A stretch of 64,000 nt of DNA. Origin: Sphingobium sp. WTD-1 (GTDB lineage: Bacteria > Pseudomonadota > Alphaproteobacteria > Sphingomonadales > Sphingomonadaceae). Of the stretch, positions 17,534 to 25,449 are shown piece after piece. The stretch is taken from the NCBI RefSeq assembly GCF_030128825.1, contig NZ_CP119128.1:385986-449985 (forward strand), written 5' to 3'. Positions within the stretch are counted from its first letter, which is position 1. Each line of letters starts with the position of its first letter. The notes beneath the pieces are model-generated. The model saw only the letters and a program-made list of their open reading frames with translations. It was not told the origin of the DNA and searched no databases. A program made the position numbers and the translations under genes.

Positions 17534-17538
17534 GAACA
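17534..17538. repeat. Target-site duplication GAACA (right copy)
   Basis: Identical to 7640-7644. The pair proves that the integron element transposed into the Tn3-family transposon as one unit. Confidence 0.95.
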
Positions 17539-17628
17539 TGAGCACATAAGATTGGGCTATTGTGTATCTTAACCAGCATCTCAATCAAGCTATCTCAAAC
17601 CGTAGCTCGGAAAGAATAAGGAGCATGT
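17539..17628. promoter_or_regulatory. Right half of the split res region and tnpA promoter area
   Basis: This AT-richer 90 bp between the duplication and tnpA holds the rest of res, with short repeated ATCTTAACC/AGCTATCTCAA-like segments. AAGGAGC precedes the tnpA ATG. Confidence 0.6.
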
Positions 17629-20520
17629 ATGCCGCGTCGCGTGACCCTGACCGATCGACAGCGCGAGGCGCTGCTTCACTTGCCGGTCGATCAAGGTGAG
17701 CTGCTGCGGCACTATACCCTCAGCGATGAGGATCTCGGGCATATCCGCCAGCGCCGGCGCGCCCACAATCGTTTTGGCTTCGCGCTGCAACTGTGCGTCC
17801 TGCGCTACCCGGGCCGGGTGCTCGCTCCTGGCGAGTTGATCCCGGCGCAGGTATCGGATTTCATCGCGGCCCAGCTCGGCCTGACCAGCGACGATCTACT
17901 CCTCTATGCCGCGCGCGAGGAGACCCGGCACGAGCATCTGGCGGACCTTCGCCGAATCTACGGCTATCGCTCCTTTTCGGGGCGGGGCGCACGGGATTTG
18001 CGCGAATGGATCGCTCGGGAAGCCGAGGCGGCGACATCGAATGAGGATCTTGCCCGTCGCTTCGTTGCGGAGTGTCGCCGCACCCGCACGATCCTTCCCG
18101 GCTCCTCGACGATCGAGCGCCTTTGCGCCGATGCGCTGGTTGAGGCCGAGCGCCGGATCGAGGATCTTATCGCCCATCGCATCACGCCAACCCTGAGCGA
18201 GAATTTGGCTCACCTGTTGGAGGATACGGTGGATGGTCGCGTCACGCGCTTCGTATGGCTGCGACAGTTCGAGGTTGGCGCAAATTCAGCAGCCGCTAAC
18301 CGGCTGATGGATCGACTGGAATATCTTCAAAGGTTCGATCTTCCGGCGGATTTGCTGGACGGCGTGCCGGCGCATCGTGTGACCCGGCTTCGCCGGCAGG
18401 GCGAGCGCTATTACGCCGACGGCATGCGTGATCTGCCCGAAGACAGGCGGCTTGCGATCCTCGCTGTCTGCACCCTGGAATGGCGGTCATCGCTGGCCGA
18501 TGTCATCGTGGAGACCCACGATCGCATCGTAGGCCGTCTCTATCGGGCCTCCGAACGCCTTTGCAACACCAGGATCGCCGACGAAAAGGCGGCCGTTCGG
18601 GACACGCTGAAGTCCTTTGCCGAAATCGGTGGTGCTTTGCTTGGAGCGCAGGACGATGGCACGGCCCTGGACGGGATAATCGCCACCGGGCCTGGCTGGG
18701 AACGGTTCAGAACCCTTGTCGCCACGGCCTCCGCGCTGACCAACGTGCTCGCGGCCGACCCGCTCAGCCGTGTGCTGGACGGCTATCACCGTTTCCGCCT
18801 CTACGCGCCCAGGATGCTGCGCCTGCTCGACATGCAGGCGGCGCCGATCGCCACGCCTCTTCTGGCGGCCGTTGCGATGCTGCGTAACGGGATCAAGGTC
18901 GATCCGCCGGTGGATTTTCTACGTCCCAACTCGAAATGGCATCGTCATCTTCGCGCTGAGCCCAGCGGCGACCACCGGCTTTGGGAAATCGCGGTGCTGT
19001 TCCACATCCGCGACGCCTTCCGGTCCGGTGACATATGGTTGGCGGGATCGCGCCGCTATGGCGACCTCAAGCAGCTTCTGGTCCCGCCACAGGCGATAGA
19101 GCAGACCGCGCGGCTCGCCGTGCCGCTGCGGCCCGGCGAATGGCTGGCCGAGCGCAGGGCTCGACTGGATACACGGCTGAAGGAGTTTGGCCGCGCGGCG
19201 CGAACCGGCACGATCCCAGGCGGCATCATCGAGAACGGCAAGCTGCACATCGACAAGCTGAGGGCCGACACGCCCGAAGGGGCCGAGGATCTCGTGCTCG
19301 ATCTCTATCAACAGCTCCCGCCCGCGAGGATCACCGATCTGTTGCTGGAAGTCGATGAGCGAACCGGATTTTCCGAGGCGTTCACGCATCTGCGCACCGG
19401 CGCGCCCTGCAGCGACCGGATCGGCCTGATGAACGTGTTGCTGGCGGAAGGCGTCAATCTCGGTTTGCGCAAGATGGCGGCGGCGACCAACACGCACAGC
19501 TTCTGGGAATTGCTGCGGATCGCGCGCTGGCATGTCGAAGGCAGCGCCTATGATCGGGCGCTCGCCATGATCGTGGAGGCCCACGCCGCCCTGCCCATGG
19601 CCGCCTTCTGGGGACAAGGGCAATCGGCATCCAGCGACGGGCAGTTCTTCCTTGCTACCGAGCAGGGCGAGGCGATGAATCTGATCAACGCGAAATATGG
19701 CAACGTCCCGGGCCTCAAGGGATACAGCCATGTGTCCGATCAATATGCGCCGTTCGCAACCCAGGTGATCCCGGCAACGGTCAGCGAGGCTCCCTATATC
19801 CTGGACGGGCTGCTCATGAATGACGCGGGCCGCCGCGTTCGCCAGCATTTTGCCGACACGGGCGGCTTCACCGATCATGTGTTCGCCGCCTGCGCCTTGC
19901 TCGGCTACAGGTTCGCCCCCCGTATCCGCGATCTCCCTCAGAAAAGACTCTATGCCTTCACGCCCAACGCGACGCCGGCCAATGTGCGAGCGCTGGTCGG
20001 AGGTAAGATCAATGAACCGCTCATCGAGCGCAACTGGCCCGACATCCTGCGCATCATGGCGACGATCGCAGCGGGGATCGTCGCCCCCAGCCAGATTCTT
20101 CGCAAGCTCGCCTCTTACCCGCGCCAGAATGAGCTGGCCCTCGCATTGCGAGAGGTGGGCCGCATCGAGCGAACCCTGTTCATGATCGACTGGATTCTTG
20201 ATGCCGGCCTCCAGCGCCAGGCTCAGATCGGCCTCAACAAGGGTGAGGCCCACCACGCCCTAAAGCGCGCCATCAGCTTCCACCGCCGAGGTGAAATCCG
20301 GGATCGATCCGGCGAAGGCCAGCACTATCGCATCGCCGGAATGAACCTGCTCGCCGCCATCATCATATTCTGGAACACCATGAAGCTCGGCGAGGTCGTC
20401 AATACCCGGGCCGCCAGCGGTACCCATATCGCGCCTGATCTACTCGCCCACGTCTCGCCGTTGGGATGGGAACACATCAATCTAACCGGGGAATATCGCT
20501 GGCCCAAATCCTTAGCGTAG
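17629..20520 (+). CDS. tnpA: Tn3-family replicative transposase TnpA
   Basis: This 963-residue DDE transposase performs replicative transposition between 38-bp ends. The catalytic triad can be placed at D670 (SSDGQFF), D743 (FADTGGFTDHVF) and E873 (LNKGEAHHALKR). The 130-residue gap between the second Asp and the Glu equals that in Tn3 TnpA. The N-terminal DNA-binding region and C-terminal NLLAAIIIFWNTMKL are typical. The stop codon lies inside the right terminal repeat. AAGGAGC gives a good ribosome binding site. The gene is intact, so the element could still move if its ends are recognised. Confidence 0.97.
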   Translation: MPRRVTLTDRQREALLHLPVDQGELLRHYTLSDEDLGHIRQRRRAHNRFGFALQLCVLRYPGRVLAPGELIPAQVSDFIAAQLGLTSDDLLLYAAREETRHEHLADLRRIYGYRSFSGRGARDLREWIAREAEAATSNEDLARRFVAECRRTRTILPGSSTIERLCADALVEAERRIEDLIAHRITPTLSENLAHLLEDTVDGRVTRFVWLRQFEVGANSAAANRLMDRLEYLQRFDLPADLLDGVPAHRVTRLRRQGERYYADGMRDLPEDRRLAILAVCTLEWRSSLADVIVETHDRIVGRLYRASERLCNTRIADEKAAVRDTLKSFAEIGGALLGAQDDGTALDGIIATGPGWERFRTLVATASALTNVLAADPLSRVLDGYHRFRLYAPRMLRLLDMQAAPIATPLLAAVAMLRNGIKVDPPVDFLRPNSKWHRHLRAEPSGDHRLWEIAVLFHIRDAFRSGDIWLAGSRRYGDLKQLLVPPQAIEQTARLAVPLRPGEWLAERRARLDTRLKEFGRAARTGTIPGGIIENGKLHIDKLRADTPEGAEDLVLDLYQQLPPARITDLLLEVDERTGFSEAFTHLRTGAPCSDRIGLMNVLLAEGVNLGLRKMAAATNTHSFWELLRIARWHVEGSAYDRALAMIVEAHAALPMAAFWGQGQSASSDGQFFLATEQGEAMNLINAKYGNVPGLKGYSHVSDQYAPFATQVIPATVSEAPYILDGLLMNDAGRRVRQHFADTGGFTDHVFAACALLGYRFAPRIRDLPQKRLYAFTPNATPANVRALVGGKINEPLIERNWPDILRIMATIAAGIVAPSQILRKLASYPRQNELALALREVGRIERTLFMIDWILDAGLQRQAQIGLNKGEAHHALKRAISFHRRGEIRDRSGEGQHYRIAGMNLLAAIIIFWNTMKLGEVVNTRAASGTHIAPDLLAHVSPLGWEHINLTGEYRWPKSLA

Positions 20521-20548
20521 GATTCCGCCCCCTCCCGCAAACGCCCCC
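20511..20548 (-). repeat. Right terminal inverted repeat of the Tn3-family transposon
   Basis: This repeat reads GGGGGCGTTTGCGGG to ACGCTAAG on the minus strand. It has one mismatch to the left repeat (CTAAG here, CCAAG there) and includes the tnpA stop codon. Confidence 0.95.
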
Positions 20549-21136
20549 TATAGCGAGACGCTGGCGGGCATGGTGCAGAAGATCGACGCCACCTTGCAGC
20601 GCGCCGACGCGCTGGTGACGGCAGCCAGGGACGGAGCAACGCCGCGTCACGTTGTTGACCGGATCGTAGCGGCAGGCGGTGACGCCCGCGCCGAGGACCG
20701 GCGGACGATCGCGACCGCAGCCGCAGAGCTGAAGGATGCAACTCGGGCGCTTCAGGGCGTCACCGCATCGGCGCGGCGGGGCTACGAGCAGAACCGCTGG
20801 TTGATGTGGACGGCGATCGGCGGAGTGGTGCTCGGCATGGTGCTTTGGGCGGCGTTCGCCGGCGTCGTCGCGCGTGCCGTGCCGGCGAGCTGGCAATGGC
20901 CGGAAAAGATGGCGGCGCGAGCGCTCGACCTGTCAATGTGGGAAGGCGGGCAGCGGATGATGCAGGCTGCCTCGCCCACCGCGTTCCGCGCGATCATAGC
21001 GGCCGACAGGATGGTGTTGGCCAATCGCGAAACGATCGAAGGGTGCAGCAAGGCCGCAGCCCGAACGCGCGAGACGGTGCGATGCACAATCAAAGTTGGT
21101 GCTAGCCTTGAGGAGCAGCAGGATAGCGACCGCTAG
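20549..21136 (+). pseudogene. DUF6118-type protein, N-terminus removed by the transposon
   Basis: The frame is open from inside the transposon repeat. The first codons after it (YSETLAGMVQKIDATLQRAD) read as the middle of a protein, so the true N-terminal part is gone. What remains has a coiled-coil region, one transmembrane segment (WTAIGGVVLGMVLWAAFAGVVA) and a C-terminal part with PEKMAARALDLSMWEGGQRMM. That layout matches DUF6118, a family of unknown function common on alphaproteobacterial plasmids. The missing half is not found at the left end of the transposon, which agrees with the absent target duplication. Confidence 0.6.
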
Positions 21137-21139
21137 TTC

Positions 21140-22015
21140 CTATTCACTGCAACTCGATTTTGGCATGATTGCTGGCTCACTTTTTACTGATTTGCCCTGC
21201 TGGTTGCGCGAGCCGGCGCGCCAAGCTGCGACTATCAAATAGATACCTGCGGCAATCATCGGCACGGTGAGCCACTGACCCATATGAAGCCCTGTTCTGG
21301 CTGTGAAGCCGACAAGCTGGGCATCCGGCTCCCGGAAGAATTCGACAATGAAGCGAGCGAGCCCATAGCCAAGAAGGAACACGCCGACGAGCATGCCAGG
21401 GCGACGTCGGGCGTTGGTAAACCAGAAAAGGCACGCGAGCACGGCAAACAAGACCAGTCCTTCCAGCCCGGCTTCGTAGAGCTGGCTCGGGTGACGCGCG
21501 AGGCCATCGCGACTTCCGGGGAACACAATCGCCCAAGGCACATCGGTGGGCTTTCCCCAAAGCTCACCATTCACGAAATTAGCGAGGCGGCCGAAGAACA
21601 GGCCGATCGGCACGGTGCAGGCGACATAATCATGGACCCGCAGCCATTCGAGGCCGTGTCGTCGCGCGAACAGGATCAGCGCGAGCGAGACGCCAGCTGC
21701 ACCCCCGTGGAACGACATGCCGCCGTCCCACAGCTTGAGGATTTGCAGGGGGTCGAAGATCATCTCAGGACCGTAAAAGATCACATAGCCGAGACGGCCA
21801 CCGAGGATAACGCCCAACGTCGCGTAGAACACGAGATCGTCGGCTTGTGCGCGGTTCATCGGGGCCGCTGGTTGGGCCAGCAGCCGCAGCAGATACCACC
21901 ACCCGGCAATGATGCCGGCGATATAGGCCAGCGAGTACCAGCGGATGTCGAGCGGGCCTATGGAGATGGCTATCGGGCTCAATCCGAGGCTGGCGAATGC
22001 GATATGGCTATCCAA
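21140..22015 (-). CDS. lgt: Prolipoprotein diacylglyceryl transferase
   Basis: This inner-membrane enzyme moves diacylglycerol from phosphatidylglycerol to the lipobox Cys of prolipoproteins. The start is a TTG giving [17 protein letters not shown]; no ATG is available nearby. Family motifs include [11 protein letters not shown], the lgt signature [13 protein letters not shown], and [13 protein letters not shown] with the catalytic His. Seven membrane segments are expected. An lgt copy at the end of a sulfur-detoxification operon on mobile DNA is unexpected. A second copy could help the lipoproteins of this region, or it may be a hitchhiker. Stop follows directly on the DUF6118 remnant. Confidence 0.9.
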   Translation of the reverse strand: MDSHIAFASLGLSPIAISIGPLDIRWYSLAYIAGIIAGWWYLLRLLAQPAAPMNRAQADDLVFYATLGVILGGRLGYVIFYGPEMIFDPLQILKLWDGGMSFHGGAAGVSLALILFARRHGLEWLRVHDYVACTVPIGLFFGRLANFVNGELWGKPTDVPWAIVFPGSRDGLARHPSQLYEAGLEGLVLFAVLACLFWFTNARRRPGMLVGVFLLGYGLARFIVEFFREPDAQLVGFTARTGLHMGQWLTVPMIAAGIYLIVAAWRAGSRNQQGKSVKSEPAIMPKSSCSE

Positions 22016-22061
22016 GGATTGTATCCTGCCTGCGAGAAGCGGCGCTCGAGCGCGCCATGGG

Positions 22062-22448
22062 TTATTCCGGTGCGATTGAAGCGCCGGCATCCTTGAGCGC
22101 CGCAAACCCGCCGGGGACGTGGGCGACATTCTCCACGCCCATCTCCTTGAGTGATTTTGCGGCCAGCGCCGAGCGGGCGCCGGACCCACAATAGAGCACC
22201 AACCGCGATCCACTGGCGAGTTTGGCATTGTGGGTGGGGCTTTCAGGATCGACCTGGAATTCCAGAAGGCCACGCGGGACATGCACCGCACCAGCCACCA
22301 GCCCCGATTTTGCGACTTCCCCTGGCTCGCGGATGTCAACGAACTGGACCTTGGGATTGCCGACAAGTTTGGCTGCATCGTCAGGCGCGATAGTTTCGAC
22401 AATCGCATTCGCTTCGGAAACGAGTTGTTTCGAGGTGCGTGTTGGCAT
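22062..22448 (-). CDS. Single-domain rhodanese (sulfurtransferase)
   Basis: This 128-residue rhodanese moves sulfane sulfur, for example from glutathione persulfide to sulfite to give thiosulfate. The active-site loop is YCGSGARS with the nucleophile C87. [11 protein letters not shown] and the late HVPGGFAAL are the other conserved blocks. It sits between the persulfide dioxygenase gene and lgt, so it probably couples with the dioxygenase's sulfite product. Expected cytoplasmic, since no signal peptide is seen. Confidence 0.93.
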   Translation of the reverse strand: MPTRTSKQLVSEANAIVETIAPDDAAKLVGNPKVQFVDIREPGEVAKSGLVAGAVHVPRGLLEFQVDPESPTHNAKLASGSRLVLYCGSGARSALAAKSLKEMGVENVAHVPGGFAALKDAGASIAPE

Positions 22449-22484
22449 CGACTTTCTCCTGTAAATGAACCTGTATCGGATGGC

Positions 22485-23234
22485 TCAGCCCTGCTCGGAC
22501 TTGCCGCCTATCTGGCGCAGCATTTCCGGCAAATCTGTCGGGCAATCACCGCAAAGCTTGTTTGCCGGAACGGCAACGTCGATCTTCTTTGGGTAGGGAA
22601 GATCGAGAGCGGCCATGATCGCGACGAATTCCTGAACGGTCTTGCCCGCAAGGCGCGGGTTCCGTTCACGCTCCTGCGCCACTGTCGTGATGTGGCGATG
22701 ATTGTAGTCGTGAGCCGGGTAGATCAGACCATCGCCCGGCAGCGTGAAAATCTTCTGCGTGACGGAGTGATAAAGGGTGGCGGCGTCACCGTTTTGGAAG
22801 TCGGTGCGGCCACAGCCGTCGATTAGCAGGGCGTCGCCGGTGAAGGCGCGAAGACCATCGGGCTGCTCAACCAGGTAGGTATGGTGGGCGTCGGTGTGCC
22901 CCGGCGTAAACAGCGGCTGAAGCTTGAGCGCGCCGACAGTCAAAGGCTGGTCCTCGGCGACCCCCACGTCAGCACAGGGAAGGCCGTCCATGGCGGGGTA
23001 CGCGATCTTGGAGCCGGTAAGGCTGCGCAGATAGCAGGCCGATGTGACGTGGTCCGCATGCACATGCGTCTCCAACGTATAAGCCAGTTCGAGATCCAGT
23101 TCCTGAAGCGCGGCAAGGTCGCGTTCGATCGTTTCGAGGACAGGATCGATCAGGACGGCTTTGCGCGTCTCCGGGCAACCGAGGAGGTAGGTGTAGGTCG
23201 AGGACTCCGGCTCGAACAACTGACGAAAGATCAT
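22485..23234 (-). CDS. blh: Metallo-beta-lactamase-fold persulfide dioxygenase (Blh/ETHE1-like)
   Basis: This non-haem iron enzyme oxidises glutathione persulfide to sulfite. The 249-residue start at [19 protein letters not shown] matches the family; the upstream in-frame extension is not real coding. Metal ligands are in H57-V-H59-A-D61-H62, [31 protein letters not shown] and YPAHDYNHR. The GRTDFQ block is typical of ETHE1/Blh proteins. Together with the BigR-type regulator, TauE and rhodanese it forms the known bigR-type operon. Confidence 0.94.
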   Translation of the reverse strand: MIFRQLFEPESSTYTYLLGCPETRKAVLIDPVLETIERDLAALQELDLELAYTLETHVHADHVTSACYLRSLTGSKIAYPAMDGLPCADVGVAEDQPLTVGALKLQPLFTPGHTDAHHTYLVEQPDGLRAFTGDALLIDGCGRTDFQNGDAATLYHSVTQKIFTLPGDGLIYPAHDYNHRHITTVAQERERNPRLAGKTVQEFVAIMAALDLPYPKKIDVAVPANKLCGDCPTDLPEMLRQIGGKSEQG

Positions 23235-23253
23235 GATCGGTCTCCAATGGTGT

Positions 23254-24033
23254 CTAGCCGCCGATCCCGCCCAGGCTGCGGAACAGCATGTAGGCGGCCA
23301 CGGCCAGCAGGACGAAAGCGAAGATGCGGGTGAGCAAGCCCTTATGATCGGCGAGCCGGATGGCGGTTTGCATGCCGGCGACGCCGCCAGCGACCCCGCC
23401 AGCGATGAAGAAGCCGGCCACGCGCCAATCCACGAGTCCTGACAGGGCATAGTTGAGGGCTGTCGCCGATCCGAACGTTCCCACCGAAAACAGCGACGAT
23501 CCGACCGCGTTGAGGATGGGCATGCCGCTGCCGAGCATGATGCCGGGCACAATCAGGAAGCCGCCGCCGATGCCGAAGAACCCTGACAGGAGGCCGGCGA
23601 GAAGGCCGATCGCCACGAGCCGCACAGCGATGGGGCGCGTGATCCGCACGCCCGGGTCGCCGCCGCCGGATTTGCCGCGCAGCATGGAAACCCCCACCAC
23701 GATCATCACGCCTGCGAACAGCACCAGGAGATGCTGACCCGCCACCATCTTGCCCAGGGTGGAGCCGATCAGGGCGCCTATGACGCCCGATGCCCCGAAG
23801 ACGAGGGCGCAGGGCCACTTCACGGTTCCGGCCCGGGCGTGCTGGATCAGGTTGGCGAAGGCATTGGCGGCCACCGCCAGCGCGCTCGTGCCGATCGCGA
23901 CGTGCGGGTCCTTCATGCCCACGACATACAGCAGCAACGGCAGGGCAAGGATCGAGCCGCCGCCGCCGATCACCCCGAGGGTAAAGCCGACGACGACACC
24001 GGATATGAGCGTGAGGATGTCGACCGGCGTCAT
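23254..24033 (-). CDS. TauE/SafE-family sulfite/sulfur-compound exporter
   Basis: This 259-residue inner-membrane transporter has about eight hydrophobic segments and a duplicated glycine-rich motif (GVIGGGGSILALPLLLYVVG and GFFGIGGGFLIVPGIML), the mark of TauE/SafE. It is proposed to export sulfite or related anions produced by the dioxygenase. The ATG chosen overlaps the upstream YeeE-half stop (ATGA). An apparent upstream extension of about 108 codons is a shadow of that gene. Confidence 0.9.
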   Translation of the reverse strand: MTPVDILTLISGVVVGFTLGVIGGGGSILALPLLLYVVGMKDPHVAIGTSALAVAANAFANLIQHARAGTVKWPCALVFGASGVIGALIGSTLGKMVAGQHLLVLFAGVMIVVGVSMLRGKSGGGDPGVRITRPIAVRLVAIGLLAGLLSGFFGIGGGFLIVPGIMLGSGMPILNAVGSSLFSVGTFGSATALNYALSGLVDWRVAGFFIAGGVAGGVAGMQTAIRLADHKGLLTRIFAFVLLAVAAYMLFRSLGGIGG

Positions 24034-24473
24034 GGGTTTGCCCCGGGCCTGGCTGCGCGATAACGTTCCTGAAGGGCGAAGACGCCCATGCCCGCCAGCA
24101 TCGCCACGACGAACACCAGCGCCGCCGGCGCTCCGAGGCTCAGGGCGACCAGGGCCGGACCAGGGCAGTAGCCGACGAGGCCCCATCCGACGCCGAACAA
24201 AGCCGCGCCCGAGAGAAGCTTCTTGTCCAGGGACCGGGACGATGGCCCATTGAACGCCGGTGCGAAAAGCGGAGCATCGCGCCTTCGGCCGAGTGCAAAT
24301 CCCAACGCTGAAACCATGACGGCCGAGGCCAGCACCAAGGCAAGGCTCGGGTCCCACGACGGCGCGGCGACATCAAGAAACGCCAGAACCTTGCTGGGGG
24401 CTATCATGGCGGAGACGATCAGGCCGAAGCCGAAAATGAGCCCCGAGGCGAGCGCGATGAGCAGCTTCCTCAT
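24030..24473 (-). CDS. YeeE/YedE-family half transporter (second half, DUF6691-type)
   Basis: This 147-residue membrane protein has four predicted helices. The YeeE/YedE core motif GLVGYCPGPALVALSLG contains the conserved Cys used for passing thiosulfate or sulfur through the membrane. Together with its upstream neighbour it makes one full YeeE/YedE channel split into two genes, as in PmpA/PmpB. Confidence 0.88.
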   Translation of the reverse strand: MRKLLIALASGLIFGFGLIVSAMIAPSKVLAFLDVAAPSWDPSLALVLASAVMVSALGFALGRRRDAPLFAPAFNGPSSRSLDKKLLSGAALFGVGWGLVGYCPGPALVALSLGAPAALVFVVAMLAGMGVFALQERYRAARPGANP

Positions 24474-24476
24474 TGC

Positions 24477-24902
24477 TCAGAGTCCGATGACGTGTCGGGC
24501 GACGTACACAGTCGCGGCCGCTGTGATGAGGAAGACGCCTGTCGCGGCGAGCGAGCGGGGCGAGAGCCTCGCTATTCCGCAGACGCCATGCCCGCTGGTG
24601 CAACCACTCCCGAGCCGAGTCCCAAATCCCACCAGAAGGCCGGCTGCGATCACGACGGCGACTGGGGCCGGCGACGTGAGGTCCGGTAGCAGGCCGCCCG
24701 CCGCCCGGTAGAGCAAGGGCGCGGCGAGCAGGCCGACCAGGAATGTTGCGCGCCAGGCCATCTCGCCGCGGACAGGCGCAAGCACCCCGCCGACGATGCC
24801 GCTGATTCCAGCGATGCGCCCATTGGCGATCCACAGGAAGGAAGCCGAGAGGCCGATTAGCGCGCCGCCCACGATGGCCGAGAATGGGGTGAAACCCTCC
24901 AT
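24477..24902 (-). CDS. YeeE/YedE-family half transporter (first half)
   Basis: This 141-residue membrane protein has four helices and the YeeE signature GSGCTSGHGVCGIARLS, whose two cysteines are the likely sulfur-relay sites. It starts three bases after the repressor stop and is three bases from the second half, so the pair is strongly coupled. The substrate (thiosulfate, sulfide or persulfide) is inferred from the family and neighbours. Confidence 0.9.
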   Translation of the reverse strand: MEGFTPFSAIVGGALIGLSASFLWIANGRIAGISGIVGGVLAPVRGEMAWRATFLVGLLAAPLLYRAAGGLLPDLTSPAPVAVVIAAGLLVGFGTRLGSGCTSGHGVCGIARLSPRSLAATGVFLITAAATVYVARHVIGL

Positions 24903-24904
24903 CG

Positions 24905-25261
24905 TCAGGATTCTCTGCTCTCAGCTTCGTCACCGGCGCAAAAGAGTGCGTAGAGTTCCGTCAGGATCGGCAGCACGCGCTCGGACGTGATGCGGTAGAA
25001 TATCGTCGTTTTCTCCCGCCGTGTTCCGACCAGGCCTTCGTCGCGCAGCGTGGCCAGATGGCGGGACAAATTCGACTGTGTCAGTCCGAGGCGTTCGCCC
25101 AGATCGGTTACCGACAACTCCCCGCCGAGCAGGCTGCACAGGATCATCAGACGGTGCCGGCTCGCAAGCGAACGGAGGAACGCTTCCGCTTCGCCGGCCT
25201 TTTCCTCCAGAAGCTCCGGAGACATTTTAACGAGGGAAGGTGGCACAGTTGCTCCAAACAT
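24905..25261 (-). CDS. bigR: BigR/SqrR-type persulfide-responsive ArsR repressor
   Basis: This 118-residue winged-helix repressor carries its two sensing cysteines at C42 (LMILCSLLGGELSV) and C108 (LYALFCAGD). BigR has the same numbers, and its cysteines form a di- or tetrasulfide on exposure to sulfane sulfur and release DNA. The recognition helix is in LTQSNLSRHLATLRDEGLV. The start chosen is the ATG right next to the palindromic operator; an internal ATG 36 bp downstream is possible. It is the first gene of the operon and likely autoregulated. Confidence 0.9.
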   Translation of the reverse strand: MFGATVPPSLVKMSPELLEEKAGEAEAFLRSLASRHRLMILCSLLGGELSVTDLGERLGLTQSNLSRHLATLRDEGLVGTRREKTTIFYRITSERVLPILTELYALFCAGDEAESRES

Positions 25262-25263
25262 CT

Positions 25264-25278
25264 TATATGTAGCATATA
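25264..25278. promoter_or_regulatory. BigR-type palindromic operator
   Basis: TATATG-TAG-CATATA is a perfect 6-bp inverted repeat within an AT-rich island in GC-rich DNA, 3 bp upstream of the repressor start. BigR boxes are AT-rich palindromes over the promoter. From here the repressor could control both the sulfur operon and the divergent multicopper oxidase unit. Confidence 0.75.
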
Positions 25279-25323
25279 TGATGGAGTGGTGTTCGATCAA
25301 GCGCCAGCTAGGAGGTTCCCCCC

Positions 25324-25449
25324 GTGAGCTACTATTTCGCCAAGCCATCGAGGCTCCTTCGAAGCGCCGGAGTGCGAGGTAACCCCATGCTGATCGACCA
25401 GGCTGTCCGTATCGCTTCCGAGCTGCGCTGCACGCTGGGACAGATTTAG
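25324..25449 (+). CDS. Uncharacterised 41-residue ORF ahead of the multicopper oxidase
   Basis: This short frame starts at a GTG eight bases after a perfect AGGAGG and runs from MSYYFAKPSRLLRSAGVRG to ELRCTLGQI. Its stop is directly followed by the ATG of the oxidase. The strong ribosome binding site and zero spacing argue for translation. It has no membrane segment and one Cys, and I recognise no family. It could be a real small protein, a coupling leader peptide, or a degraded gene end. Confidence 0.4.
   Translation: MSYYFAKPSRLLRSAGVRGNPMLIDQAVRIASELRCTLGQI

Larger units (their letters stand above)
6398..20548 (+). mobile_element. Tn3-family transposon carrying a Tn402-like integron
   Basis: The element is 14,151 bp with 38-bp terminal inverted repeats. 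It has tnpA reading into the right repeat, a divergent tnpR with a translationally coupled GNAT gene at the left end, and a res region between them that is split by a 9,889-bp Tn402-like transposon. Without that insert and one duplication copy the element would be about 4.26 kb, a normal unit transposon size. The flanking pentamers (TGAAA left, TATAG right) do not match, so this copy has probably undergone recombination or deletion at one end since insertion. Confidence 0.93.

Noticed and set aside
18919..20256. A 445-codon minus-strand frame over tnpA
   Set aside because: Shadow of the transposase. No ribosome binding site and no recognisable motif.
6393..20553. A 5-bp target duplication for the outer transposon
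   Set aside because: TGAAA and TATAG do not match, nor do shifted windows of 4 to 6 bp.
22016..22408. A 131-codon extension of lgt
   Set aside because: It is antisense-free but overlaps the rhodanese gene in another frame on the same strand, and Lgt proteins start near the hydrophobic segment that follows the TTG.
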